The notes under the pieces were generated by a model. That model saw nothing but the letters and a program-made list of their open reading frames with translations, did not search any database and was not told where the DNA came from. The position numbers and the translations under genes were made by a program. From Nevskia sp. (lineage in GTDB: Bacteria > Pseudomonadota > Gammaproteobacteria > Nevskiales > Nevskiaceae), in NCBI GenBank assembly GCA_028291645.1, contig JAQGNU010000189.1:1-34055 (forward strand): a DNA stretch of 34,055 bases, given 5' to 3'. Below, one piece after another: positions 8,140-16,942 of this stretch; the first letter of the stretch is position 1; each line of letters begins with the position of its first letter.

Positions 8140-8472
8140 ATGTTAGGCACGCTGGCGCGCGGAGTGAAAGACGGCGCATTGGGACTGTCGTTCAAGGCGT
8201 ATTTGAACGACAAGTTCAAGGAGTATGGCGACGTTACCGACGTCGCCGTCGACACTCAGGCCAATCGCCTGACGCTGAAAGCGATGCTGCGCGGCGAGAA
8301 GGATCAAGTGAGCGCCACCATCGAGCGCTACGACATCGAGAAGTCCGGCAGCGACTACTTCATCGTGTTGCGCCAGTTCTCCAGTTCACGTGCCTGGCTG
8401 ACGCTGCTACTGTCGCAGCTATTCGCCGGCAAGCGTTACAAATTGCCGTCGGCGGTCAGCAAGCTGCTCTGA
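8140..8472 (+). CDS. Hypothetical protein, 110 residues
   Basis: I do not recognise the family. The protein starts MLGTLARGVKDGALGLSF and has alternating hydrophobic residues consistent with a small beta-rich fold (VTDVAVDTQANRLTLKAML), ending in a hydrophobic amphipathic helix (WLTLLLSQLF) and a basic tail. There is no signal peptide. A GGGGAGAG purine tract precedes the ATG at a suitable distance. It lies 50 bp downstream of phoH on the same strand and is convergent with epmA. The pattern of an amphipathic N-terminal helix plus repeated beta strands suggests membrane-associated or lipid-facing behaviour, which is only a guess. Confidence 0.75.
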   Translation: MLGTLARGVKDGALGLSFKAYLNDKFKEYGDVTDVAVDTQANRLTLKAMLRGEKDQVSATIERYDIEKSGSDYFIVLRQFSSSRAWLTLLLSQLFAGKRYKLPSAVSKLL

Positions 8473-8512
8473 CGCGCCTGCCCGACGATATCGACCACAG
8501 CGCTGGCGAGGT

Positions 8513-9478
8513 TCAGGCGCGCTCGAAGTCGAAGCTCAGCGTATCGCCGATATGCGGCAGATCCAGTATCAGCATCAGTAAGCGATCGAGTCCGATGGCA
8601 ACACCGGCGCACGCCGGCAAGCCGGCCGCAAGCGCGTCGATCAAGCGCTCATCGTAGGGCGGCACCCGTTGCCCGCGCGCGCCACGGCGTTGCTGATCCG
8701 ACTCGAAGCGGCGGCGCTGCTCTTCGGCATCGGTCAATTCGCCAAAGCCGTTGGCCAGTTCCAGCCCTTTCCAGAACAGTTCGAAGCGTTCGGCAACCGG
8801 CGGATGGTCCTGGCGCACGCGCGCCAGCGCTGCTTGCGAGGCCGGGAAATCGTACAGAAATTGCGGCGTCTCGGCGCCCAGACGCGGCCCGACCACGGCA
8901 CTCATCAACAGGTCGAGCCAGAAGTCGCGCTGCGCGTCCGCCGTCGCCTCGGATGGTTCGGGCGCCGGTCCGATTGCATCGGCACAGGCTTGCCGCAATT
9001 GCTGCGGACTCGCAGTAAATGGATCGAGGCCGGCGTGCAGCTTGAAAGCATCGCGATAGGTGATCGATGCAAACTGTCCAGACCCGATCCCCGCCTCGAT
9101 CAGCAGCAGCTGCACCTCCTCCATCAGCTGTCGATAGTCCCACCCTGGCCGATACCATTCGAGCAGAGTAAATTCTGGATTGTGCAGGCGTCCCGACTCT
9201 TCCAGTCGAAATACCCGCGCAATCTGATAAATTGCCCCGCTGCCCGCGGCCAGCAGACGCTTCATCGCGAATTCCGGCGAGGTCTGCAACCAACGGCCGC
9301 TATGAGTGCCAAAGCTATCGATGTTGGGGTCGACGGTCGCGCTGGTGGACAGCATCGGCGTATCCACTTCCAGCACCTGACGTTGCGCGAAGAAGCAGCG
9401 GATTTTCGCGTAAAGGGCGCCGCGCGTCCGAATTGTCTCAAGCTCTGCACGTGGCTGCCAATTTTTAAGTTTTGTCAT
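8513..9478 (-). CDS. epmA: Elongation factor P beta-lysine ligase
   Basis: The 321-residue protein is a class II lysyl-tRNA synthetase paralog without the anticodon-binding domain (E. coli EpmA has 325). It attaches (R)-beta-lysine to a conserved lysine of EF-P, which helps ribosomes pass polyproline stretches. Visible features are the motif 1 region EVDTPMLSTSATVDP, the motif 2 region FRLEESGRLHNPEFTLLEWY, the substrate-site stretch ELANGFGELTDAEEQ, and motif 3 VAIGLDRLLML near the C-terminus. The start is ATG at 9478. It is divergent from the DksA-like gene. The nearby polyproline-rich OmpA-type lipoproteins are plausible clients of modified EF-P. epmB and efp are not in this window. Confidence 0.95.
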   Translation of the reverse strand: MTKLKNWQPRAELETIRTRGALYAKIRCFFAQRQVLEVDTPMLSTSATVDPNIDSFGTHSGRWLQTSPEFAMKRLLAAGSGAIYQIARVFRLEESGRLHNPEFTLLEWYRPGWDYRQLMEEVQLLLIEAGIGSGQFASITYRDAFKLHAGLDPFTASPQQLRQACADAIGPAPEPSEATADAQRDFWLDLLMSAVVGPRLGAETPQFLYDFPASQAALARVRQDHPPVAERFELFWKGLELANGFGELTDAEEQRRRFESDQQRRGARGQRVPPYDERLIDALAAGLPACAGVAIGLDRLLMLILDLPHIGDTLSFDFERA

Positions 9479-9571
9479 TGACGTCTATGTATGCCGGTGC
9501 TATAACGCCCGGCTGTTAAAAGGCTGCACCCCATAACTTACTCGTGAAATGTGGATTCGGAGAAGCTGGTA

Positions 9572-10471
9572 ATGACCAAGAAGTTGGCGCCGAAAGCGAA
9601 AAATAAGGCCCCTGCCAAGAAGCCTGTCGCGGCGACTAAAGTCGTGAAAATCGCGAAAAAAGTGAAAGCCGCGAAGTCTGCGCCGGCGAAGTCCAAGACC
9701 AACAAGAAAGTGGTGAAAAAGCCGGTGAAGAAGTCTGCGTCCGCGAGTGTCGCTGCAAAAAAACCAAAGCCTAAAATAGCAAAGAAAGCCAGCAAGCCGG
9801 CAGCTCCGATCAAAGCTGCCAAAGCTGCGCCGAAGCCGGCCCTGAAAATTGTACCCAAGCCGATCGCAAAACCGGTCGCCAAGCCCGCTGCGAAGACAGC
9901 CGTACCAGTGCCGGCAACCCCACCCAAAGTGTCAGCCCCAGCCAAAGTCCTTGCTGCACCGGCGAAAACCTCGGCACCGAAGGCGATGGCCTCCGCTGCC
10001 AAGCACGCGCCTGCAGTCAAAGTGAAGCGTCCGCCGACACCTAACGGCGTCGAGTTCGCCGGCAGTCTGTCCGACGACAACATCCGCGCGATGTCGGATG
10101 AGGACTACATGAACGATGTGCAGCTGGAGTTCTTCCGTCAGCGCCTGATCAAAATGCGTGAAGAAGTGCTGGCGCGCGAATTGGACGTTAAAGAGCGCCT
10201 GCATCAGCGCGAAGTGTTCGCCGACCCGGCCGACCGCGCCACCGCCGAAGAAGAGCATTGGCTCGACTTGCGCCTGCGTGAGCGTGAATCGATGCTGATG
10301 CGCAAGATCGAGGATGCCTTGCGCCGCATTCGCGACAAGGAATACGGCTATTGCGTGAAGACCGGCGAAGTCATCGGCATTCCGCGTCTGCTGGCGCGTC
10401 CGACGGCAACCGTCATCGTCGATGTCAAAGGCCAGGACGAAAAGGTCGAGACCCACTTCCGCGACCGCTAA
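9572..10471 (+). CDS. dksA: DksA-family transcription factor with histone-like Lys/Ala/Pro-rich N-terminus
   Basis: The product has 299 residues. The first 165 or so are low-complexity, rich in Lys, Ala and Pro (repeats such as KPVAK and AKAAPKP), like AlgP or histone H1 tails. The C-terminal 120 residues are a DksA domain: a coiled coil with the tip motif ADPADRATAEEE, then the zinc-finger region YGYCVKTGEVIGIPRLLARP. Classical DksA has four zinc-binding cysteines; here only one remains, as in alphaproteobacterial-type variants. DksA binds the RNA polymerase secondary channel and acts with ppGpp. The ATG at 9572 has GGAGAAG upstream, better than the GTG at 9551. A long Lys/Ala-rich extension is known for DksA in Xanthomonadales relatives; here it may bind DNA non-specifically. 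Confidence 0.88.
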   Translation: MTKKLAPKAKNKAPAKKPVAATKVVKIAKKVKAAKSAPAKSKTNKKVVKKPVKKSASASVAAKKPKPKIAKKASKPAAPIKAAKAAPKPALKIVPKPIAKPVAKPAAKTAVPVPATPPKVSAPAKVLAAPAKTSAPKAMASAAKHAPAVKVKRPPTPNGVEFAGSLSDDNIRAMSDEDYMNDVQLEFFRQRLIKMREEVLARELDVKERLHQREVFADPADRATAEEEHWLDLRLRERESMLMRKIEDALRRIRDKEYGYCVKTGEVIGIPRLLARPTATVIVDVKGQDEKVETHFRDR

Positions 10472-10489
10472 GATCTCCTGCTGTCTTCA

Positions 10490-10515
10490 TCCCGCGCAGC
10501 GAATGCCGCGCGGGA
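10490..10515 (+). terminator. Stem-loop after the DksA-like gene
   Basis: TCCCGCGC and GCGCGGGA form a perfect 8-bp stem with a 10-base loop, 19 bp past the stop codon. No T-tract follows, so intrinsic termination is uncertain; it may instead stabilise the 3' end. Confidence 0.4.
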
Positions 10516-10880
10516 CATCTGAAGCCCCCCGCATCGGTCTTGAGCTAGGCCCGCGACTCCGCCGCAACATCTTAAGCCCAGTAAACACAGCGATAGCGCG
10601 ACGCGCGCAATCGGCTTGCCTAACCGCGCGCGGAAAGTCCGACAGATTGGCAATTCGCTGTAGCGTCGATGCATGGACGAACTGCGCATCAACAAAGCGC
10701 AAAGCAATGTAAAGCCGCTAAACGCCGATAAGTCTTGCCGCATCTCACTTGAACCTCTGACTGCAAGCGCGCCTCAAGCCGAGGCTTGCGCGAGGGGCCT
10801 CGCGTTGTTGCGCTTATCACCTTCACCGCCTCCAGACGATCCAAGCTGCCTGCACTCTACCGTCAATCGGTCGATTATTG

Positions 10881-10892
10881 ATTATCGATAAT
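10881..10892. promoter_or_regulatory. Palindrome and possible promoter of the RND efflux operon
   Basis: ATTATCGATAAT is a perfect 12-bp palindrome in an AT-rich island within otherwise GC-rich DNA. A TATTAT hexamer at 10897-10902 could be a -10 element, which would put the palindrome between -35 and -10. No good -35 is visible. The binding protein is unknown; the GntR-type regulator at the end of the operon is one candidate. Confidence 0.35.
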
Positions 10893-10980
10893 TTTGTATT
10901 ATCATGCGCCGCCGCAAAGCTCGAATCGCGCTCCGCCCGCGACCTAAGGCTCTCGGCGAGATCTGAAAAGGAGCTTCGGA

Positions 10981-13900
10981 ATGTGGATCGTCAAAGTCGC
11001 GCTGCACCGGCCTTATACCTTCATCGTGCTAGCGCTGCTGATCTTCCTGGTCGGCATCTTTACGATCCTGAAGACCGCGACCGACATCTTCCCGAACATT
11101 CCGATTCCGGTGGTAGCGACGGTCTGGAACTACAGCGGCCTGCCGCCGGAAGACATGGCGAACCGCATCATCCTGTTCTCGGAGCGCGTCGCCCAGACTA
11201 CCGTCAACGACGTCGAGCACACCGAGTCGCAGTCGCTTAACGGCATCGCCGTCGTCAAATATTTCTTCCAGCCGCGCGTTAACGAGTCGCTGGCATTTGC
11301 GCAGATCACCGGCGTTTCGCAGACGCAGTTGCGCGCGTCGCCGCCTGGCACCACACCACCGTTCGTATTGGCCTACAACGCATCGAGCGTACCGGTGATT
11401 CAACTGGCGTTGTCGAGCGAAAAGATTCCGGAATCGCAGTTGTTCGACCTCGGCAATACCGTTATCCGTACCGCACTTTCGACCGTCGGCGGCGCCTCGG
11501 TGCCCTTCCCTTTCGGCGGCAAGCAGCGTCAGGTGCAAGTCGATCTCGATCCGGTGGCGCTGCGCGCCAAGGGCTTGTCGGCGCAAGATGTCAGCAATGC
11601 GATCGGCGCACAGAATCTGATTCTGCCGGCCGGCACACAGAAAATCGGCGACATCGAATACTTCGTCAAACTGAATTCGAGCCCGACCGCAATCGATGAT
11701 CTGAACAATGTACCGATCCGCACGCGCGACGGCAGCCTGATCTACATCCGCGACGTCGCACACGTACGCGACGGATTCTCGCCGCAGACCAATATCGTGC
11801 GCGTCGACGGCAATCGCGCAGTGCTGATGAGCGTGTTGAAAATCGGCAACGCGTCGACGCTCGATATCATCAACAGCATCAAAGCGAAACTGCCGGACAT
11901 TCAGGCCGCGTTGCCTGAAGGCATCAAGGTCAAGGCAATCGGCGACCAGTCGATCTTCGTGCGTTCGTCGATCAGTGGCGTCATCCGCGAGGCCACTGTC
12001 GCCGCCGCACTGACCGGCTTGATGATTCTGCTGTTCCTCGGCAGTCTCCGCAGCACGCTGATCATCGTCATCTCGATTCCGCTGTCGATCCTGGCGTCGA
12101 TCATCTGCCTGTCGGCGCTCGGCGAGACGATCAACATCATGACGCTCGGCGGTCTGGCCCTGGCAGTCGGTATCTTGGTCGACGACGCCACTGTCACCAT
12201 CGAGAACATCAACTATCACCTCGAACAGGGCAAGGACGTCGAGACCGCGATCATCGACGGTGCGCGGCAGATTGCCGTGCCGGCGCTGGTGTCGACGCTG
12301 GCGATCTGCATCGTGTTCATTCCGATGTTCCTGCTGACCGGTATCGCCAAATTCCTGTTCGTGCCACTCGCCGAAGCAGTGGTGTTCGCGATGCTGGCTT
12401 CGTACCTGTTGTCGCGTACGCTGGTGCCGACGCTGGCGAATTACTGGCTGCAGGTGCACGCGCCGCACGATGCGCAGCGCGACGAACAACCGCGCGGCAA
12501 TCTGCTGCAGCGTTTTCAGAAAGGTTTCGAGCGGCGTTTTGAAGCGCTGCGCACGCGCTATCACGCACTGCTGGAACGCGCGGTAAGCAGTGGCGGCAAG
12601 TTCGCTTTGCTGTTCCTTGGCGCGATGGTCGCGACATCGATTCTGGCGTTCCCGCTCGGCCCGCTGCCCGGACTTGGCCAGGATTTCTTCCCGTCGGTGG
12701 ATGCCGGCCAGATCAAGCTGCATCTGCGCGCGCGCACCGGTACGCGCATCGAGGAAACCGCGGCACTCAGCGATGCAGTCGAAGAGGCGATCAAGCGCGT
12801 TATTCCGGCGTCGCAATTATCGAGCATCGTCGACAACCTCGGCCTGCCGTACAGCGGTATCAACCTGGCCTACAGCACCTCGGCGCCGATCGGTCCCAGC
12901 GACGCCGATATTTACATCAGCCTTAACGAGAATCACGCGCCGACGATCGATTACGTTAGCAAGCTGCGCACGCAGTTGAGCGCGCAATTTCCGTCGGTCT
13001 CGTTCGCGTTCTTGCCGGCGGACATCACCAGCCAGATTCTGAACTTCGGCCTGCCCTCGCCGCTCGACGTGCAGGTCGCCTGCTTTAATGTCAATGCCAA
13101 TCGCGACTATGCCAATAGCCTGCTCGACAAATTCCGCCACATCCCGGGCGCGGTCGATCTGCGCATTCAGCAAGCTTTCGACTATCCGCAGTTCAACGTC
13201 AACGTCAATCGCAGCAATGCACAGCAGCTCGGGTTCACCCAGGCCAGCGTCGCGTCGAACCTGCTGATCTCACTCTCTGGCAGCTTCCAGACCGCGCCCA
13301 GTTTCTGGGTCGATCCGAAGAGCGGCACGCAGTACAACGTCGCCACGCAGACGCCGCAATACCGCATGTCGACGCTGAACGATCTGGCGACGACGCCGAT
13401 CACCACCGCCAGCGGCGGTTCGCAGCTGCTCGCCAACGTCGCCGACTTCAAGCGCAGCGTCGGCCCGGGTGTGGTGACGCACTACAACGCCACGCCGAGC
13501 ATCGACATCTACGGCAGCGTGCAAGGTGCCGATCTCGGTTACGTCGCCAGCGAAGTGCACAAGATCGTGGCCGCTTCGAAAAGTGATCTGCCGAAAGGCT
13601 CGCATGTCGACGTGCGCGGTCAGGTCGAGACCATGACCGGTTCATTCAATGGCCTGCTGATCGGCCTGCTCGGTGCAATCGTGCTGGTCTACCTCTTGAT
13701 CGTGGTGAATTTCCAGAGCTGGGTCGATCCGTTCATCATCATCACGGCGCTGCCGGCGGCGTTGGCGGGCATCGTCTGGATGCTGTTCCTGACGCATACC
13801 ACCGTGAGCGTGCCCGCACTGACCGGCGCCATCATGTGCATGGGTGTTGCCACCGCCAACTCGATCCTGATCGTCAGCTTCGCGCGTGAACGCATGGCCG

Positions 13901-14178
13901 ACGGACAATCGCCGCGCGATGCCGCGCTGGAGTCCGGCTTCACGCGTTTCCGTCCGGTGCTGATGACCGCACTGGCGATGATCATCGGCATGATTCCGAT
14001 GGCGCTCGGTCTCGGTGAAGGCGGCGAGCAGAATGCGCCGCTCGGCCGCGCCGTGATCGGCGGCCTGCTGTTCGCCACTGTCGCCACACTGTTCTTTGTT
14101 CCCACCGTATTTACCTTGATCCACGACCGCCTCGCTGCGCGTTCGCGGGCGTCTTCCGGAGTGTCGTCCCATGGCTGA
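10981..14178 (+). CDS. RND-family efflux permease (hydrophobe/amphiphile efflux type)
   Basis: The 1065-residue inner-membrane transporter drives export of drugs or other hydrophobic compounds with the proton gradient. It has the AcrB-like layout: TM1 (about residues 12-30), a first large periplasmic loop, the TM2-TM6 block, a second loop (from about 555), and TM8-TM12. The proton-relay pair DD at 401-402 lies in TM4 (GGLALAVGILVDDATVTIEN). The ATG has an AAGGAG site upstream. It overlaps the membrane fusion gene by 8 bp. Gene order permease, fusion protein, outer membrane factor differs from the usual acrAB order but is common in this RND subgroup. Substrate cannot be predicted from sequence. 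Confidence 0.94.
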   Translation: MWIVKVALHRPYTFIVLALLIFLVGIFTILKTATDIFPNIPIPVVATVWNYSGLPPEDMANRIILFSERVAQTTVNDVEHTESQSLNGIAVVKYFFQPRVNESLAFAQITGVSQTQLRASPPGTTPPFVLAYNASSVPVIQLALSSEKIPESQLFDLGNTVIRTALSTVGGASVPFPFGGKQRQVQVDLDPVALRAKGLSAQDVSNAIGAQNLILPAGTQKIGDIEYFVKLNSSPTAIDDLNNVPIRTRDGSLIYIRDVAHVRDGFSPQTNIVRVDGNRAVLMSVLKIGNASTLDIINSIKAKLPDIQAALPEGIKVKAIGDQSIFVRSSISGVIREATVAAALTGLMILLFLGSLRSTLIIVISIPLSILASIICLSALGETINIMTLGGLALAVGILVDDATVTIENINYHLEQGKDVETAIIDGARQIAVPALVSTLAICIVFIPMFLLTGIAKFLFVPLAEAVVFAMLASYLLSRTLVPTLANYWLQVHAPHDAQRDEQPRGNLLQRFQKGFERRFEALRTRYHALLERAVSSGGKFALLFLGAMVATSILAFPLGPLPGLGQDFFPSVDAGQIKLHLRARTGTRIEETAALSDAVEEAIKRVIPASQLSSIVDNLGLPYSGINLAYSTSAPIGPSDADIYISLNENHAPTIDYVSKLRTQLSAQFPSVSFAFLPADITSQILNFGLPSPLDVQVACFNVNANRDYANSLLDKFRHIPGAVDLRIQQAFDYPQFNVNVNRSNAQQLGFTQASVASNLLISLSGSFQTAPSFWVDPKSGTQYNVATQTPQYRMSTLNDLATTPITTASGGSQLLANVADFKRSVGPGVVTHYNATPSIDIYGSVQGADLGYVASEVHKIVAASKSDLPKGSHVDVRGQVETMTGSFNGLLIGLLGAIVLVYLLIVVNFQSWVDPFIIITALPAALAGIVWMLFLTHTTVSVPALTGAIMCMGVATANSILIVSFARERMADGQSPRDAALESGFTRFRPVLMTALAMIIGMIPMALGLGEGGEQNAPLGRAVIGGLLFATVATLFFVPTVFTLIHDRLAARSRASSGVSSHG

Positions 14179-15406
14179 ACTTGGAACAGGATCGTCGCGT
14201 CAGCGCGGCGCGGCTTCGCTGTGGACGATCGTTGCGATCGCGGTTGTCGTGCTGCTCGCCGTCTGGGGCATCTTCAGCCGCCTGCATGCGCGTTCGGAGT
14301 TGCGCAAGAGCACCGACGCCGATTCCGCCCCGACCGTTGCGGTGGTCAAGATCGACGATACGCCGCCGGCTGAAGAGCTGGTGCTGCCCGGCAATGTGCA
14401 GGCCTTTGCCGATGCACCGATCTACGCGCGCACCAATGGTTATTTGAAGCGCTGGCTGGTGGATATCGGCACGCCGGTGAAGTCCGGTCAACTGCTCGCG
14501 GAAATCGACGCTCCGGAAGTCGATCAGCAGTATCACCAGGCACAAGCCGATCTGGACACCGCGCAAGCCAACGAAACGCTCGCAAGATCGACCTCGGAAC
14601 GCTGGAAAGGCCTACTTGAGACCGAGTCGGTATCGAAGCAGGAAACCGATGAGAAGCGCGGTGACTTCGAAGCCAAGCAGGCTTTGACTGCATCGGCGCG
14701 CGCCAACCTCAAGCGCCTGCAGGACACCCAGGGCTTCCAGCGCATCGTCGCGCCGTTCGACGGCACCATCACCGCGCGCAACACCGATGTCGGTCAATTG
14801 ATCGGCAGCACCTCCGGCGGCGTCGAGCTGTTCCATATCTCGGATCTACGCAAGCTGCGCGTCTATGTGCAGGTGCCGCAGCCGTACGCGCCGGCGATGC
14901 AGGTCGGCCTCGCTGCCGATCTACGTTTCGCCGAGCGCGCGGCACAAGCCTATCCGGCGAAGATCGTGCGCACCGCCGATGCACTGGAGCCGAATTCGCG
15001 CACCCTGCTGGTCCAACTGGAAGTCGACAATAGCCAGGGCGAGCTGTTTCCGGGCGCCTATACGGAAGTGCACTTCAAACTGCCGGTGCCGGCCGGCGCG
15101 CTGCGCATTCCGGCCAACGCGCTTATTTTCCGCAGCGCGGGCCTGATGGTCGGTACGCTCAGCGCAGATCATCACGTGGTGCTGAAGCCGATCACCGTCG
15201 GCCGTGATTTCGGCACGTCGTTGGAGGTCACCGGCGGTCTGTCGGCCGGCGAATCCGTCATCGTCAATCCGCCCGACTCACTGGCGCAGGGCGTGCTGGT
15301 GCGCGTCGCGCAGCCATCGCAGTCTGCCAAGCCCGCGGCATCCGCGCAGCCCGCGGCGCCCGCGGATGACGCCAAGCCCGATCCGAATAAAGGGAAGCAG
15401 CCGTGA
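14171..15406 (+). CDS. RND efflux membrane fusion protein (HlyD/AcrA family)
   Basis: The 411-residue periplasmic adaptor links the permease to the outer membrane channel. An N-terminal membrane anchor (about residues 17-38) is followed by the lipoyl-like half motif (PIYARTNGYLKRWLVDIGTP), a coiled-coil hairpin (about residues 115-185, rich in Gln/Ala/Glu), the second lipoyl half (RIVAPFDGTITARNTDVGQL), a beta-barrel part, and a Pro/Ala-rich C-terminal tail. The anchor is a TM helix rather than a lipobox. It starts inside the end of the permease gene and its stop overlaps the next GTG start, so the three genes are translationally coupled. Confidence 0.94.
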   Translation: MAELGTGSSRQRGAASLWTIVAIAVVVLLAVWGIFSRLHARSELRKSTDADSAPTVAVVKIDDTPPAEELVLPGNVQAFADAPIYARTNGYLKRWLVDIGTPVKSGQLLAEIDAPEVDQQYHQAQADLDTAQANETLARSTSERWKGLLETESVSKQETDEKRGDFEAKQALTASARANLKRLQDTQGFQRIVAPFDGTITARNTDVGQLIGSTSGGVELFHISDLRKLRVYVQVPQPYAPAMQVGLAADLRFAERAAQAYPAKIVRTADALEPNSRTLLVQLEVDNSQGELFPGAYTEVHFKLPVPAGALRIPANALIFRSAGLMVGTLSADHHVVLKPITVGRDFGTSLEVTGGLSAGESVIVNPPDSLAQGVLVRVAQPSQSAKPAASAQPAAPADDAKPDPNKGKQP

Positions 15407-16938
15407 GCAGCCGCGCTCACCGCGTCATGCGGACTGGGTCGATGGCCGTGTTGGCGGCTGCCATCGCAGCGTGTTCGCTGGCACCAAGCTACAAGGCGCC
15501 GGAAACTGCGGCCAGCGACGGCTACAAGGAATCCGCCGGCACGGCGGATGCAAGTGCTGCGAATGCGCCGGTCAATGTTGGGACCTGGACCGCGGCGCAA
15601 CCTGCCGATAGCGCCACGCGCGGCGCCTGGTGGACCGCTTTCGGCGATCCGCTGCTGAACGATCTGGAAAATCGCGCGTTCGCTGCCAACCAGAACCTGG
15701 CCGCTGCCGTGGCGCGCTATAGGCAGGCGCGCGATGCCGCCGATATCGCCGGCACCAGTCTATTCCCGATCATTGGTTTGACCGCCTCCGGCGTGCGCGA
15801 GCGCATCTCCAAATATGCGCCGACCAATACCACCGGCGCCGCCAAGGTCGGTGGCGACTACGTGTTGCGTGCACAGACTTCCTACGAACTGGATTTCTGG
15901 GGACGCGTGCGCAACACCATCGCGGCAGCGCGCAGTCGCGCGCAGGCCAGTGCTGCGGATCTGGAAACTGCGCAGCTGTCGATTCAGGCGGAACTTGCCG
16001 GTGACTACTTCGAACTCTGCGGACTGGATGCGCAGATCGATCTGCTCAGCGCCACCGTCAACGCCTATCGCGAAGCGCTGCGCATTACGCAGAACCGCTA
16101 CGACGGCGGCGTCGCCGCAATCGTCGATGTCGACCAGGCCACGACGCAGCTGGAAACCGCACAAGTGCAACTCGCCGATACGCGGCTGTCGCGCATGCAG
16201 CTCGAACACGCGATCGCGATTCTCACCGGCGTGCCGCCGTCCACCTTTACGCTGGAACCGACACCGCTGCGGCTGCAACCGCCGGCCATCGTCGCCGGCC
16301 TGCCTTCGCAACTGCTGCAACGGCGTCCCGACGTGGCGAGTGCCGAACGCCAGGTGTTCGCCGCCAACGCCGAGATCGGCGTGACCCGTGCGGCCTGGTT
16401 CCCGACGTTCTCGCTGGATGGCAACATCGGTTTTGAAAGCGGCAGCACCGGCAACTGGATCGAAGCGCCTGCGCGCATGTGGTCGCTCGGCCCATCCGCA
16501 GCGCTGACGCTATTCGATTGGGGCTTACGGCACGCACAGAACGATCAGGCGATCGCTGCGTTCGATGAGACCGTGGCCAACTACCGGCAGACCGTCTTGA
16601 CCGCGTACGGCGAAGTGGAAGATCAACTCGCCGCGATCCGCTGGCTCGATGTGCAGCTGGCTGCGCAAGATCGTGCGGTTGCGAGCAGTCAGAATTCGCT
16701 CGATCAATCCAATTATCGTTACAAGGGTGGAATCGTCACCTATCTCGAAGTGGTCACCGCGCAAAACGCCGCACTGCAGGCGCAGCAGGCGGCACTCAAC
16801 TTGCGTGTACGTCGGCTCAATGCCGCACTGCAGCTGATCAAGGCAGTCGGCGGCGATTGGAGTGCAGCGCAACTGGATCAGCCCACGGCTGCTGCTGCGA
16901 AATCCGGCGCCGATAACACCGTCGTCAAGGGCAAATGA
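15403..16938 (+). CDS. Outer membrane efflux lipoprotein (NodT/TolC family)
   Basis: The 511-residue protein forms the outer-membrane channel of the tripartite pump. The GTG start overlaps the preceding stop (GTGA). A signal sequence ends in the lipobox-like AAIAAC (cysteine about residue 24), followed by the family opening LAPSYKAPE. Two repeated outer membrane efflux (OEP) domains follow, with WWTAFGDPLLNDL near residue 75, LDFWGRVRNTIAAARSRA, and RRPDVASAERQVFAANAEIG in the second half. The length is normal for NodT-type factors. It is the last structural gene of the operon; the GntR-type regulator starts 4 bp later. Confidence 0.94.
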   Translation: MSSRAHRVMRTGSMAVLAAAIAACSLAPSYKAPETAASDGYKESAGTADASAANAPVNVGTWTAAQPADSATRGAWWTAFGDPLLNDLENRAFAANQNLAAAVARYRQARDAADIAGTSLFPIIGLTASGVRERISKYAPTNTTGAAKVGGDYVLRAQTSYELDFWGRVRNTIAAARSRAQASAADLETAQLSIQAELAGDYFELCGLDAQIDLLSATVNAYREALRITQNRYDGGVAAIVDVDQATTQLETAQVQLADTRLSRMQLEHAIAILTGVPPSTFTLEPTPLRLQPPAIVAGLPSQLLQRRPDVASAERQVFAANAEIGVTRAAWFPTFSLDGNIGFESGSTGNWIEAPARMWSLGPSAALTLFDWGLRHAQNDQAIAAFDETVANYRQTVLTAYGEVEDQLAAIRWLDVQLAAQDRAVASSQNSLDQSNYRYKGGIVTYLEVVTAQNAALQAQQAALNLRVRRLNAALQLIKAVGGDWSAAQLDQPTAAAAKSGADNTVVKGK

Positions 16939-16942
16939 GGCC

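Larger units (their letters stand above)
10472..10980. other. Intergenic region between dksA and the RND operon
   Basis: About 500 bases without a convincing gene. It holds a GC-rich hairpin just after the DksA-like gene and, near its right end, an AT-rich island (10870-10905) with a palindrome and a possible -10 box, which is the likely efflux operon promoter. The untranslated leader from there to the start codon would be about 75 bases. Confidence 0.5.

Noticed and set aside
11029..12816. 595-residue frame antisense to the RND permease
   Set aside because: Rich in Arg, Gln, Asp and His without domain pattern, as expected opposite a high-GC gene.
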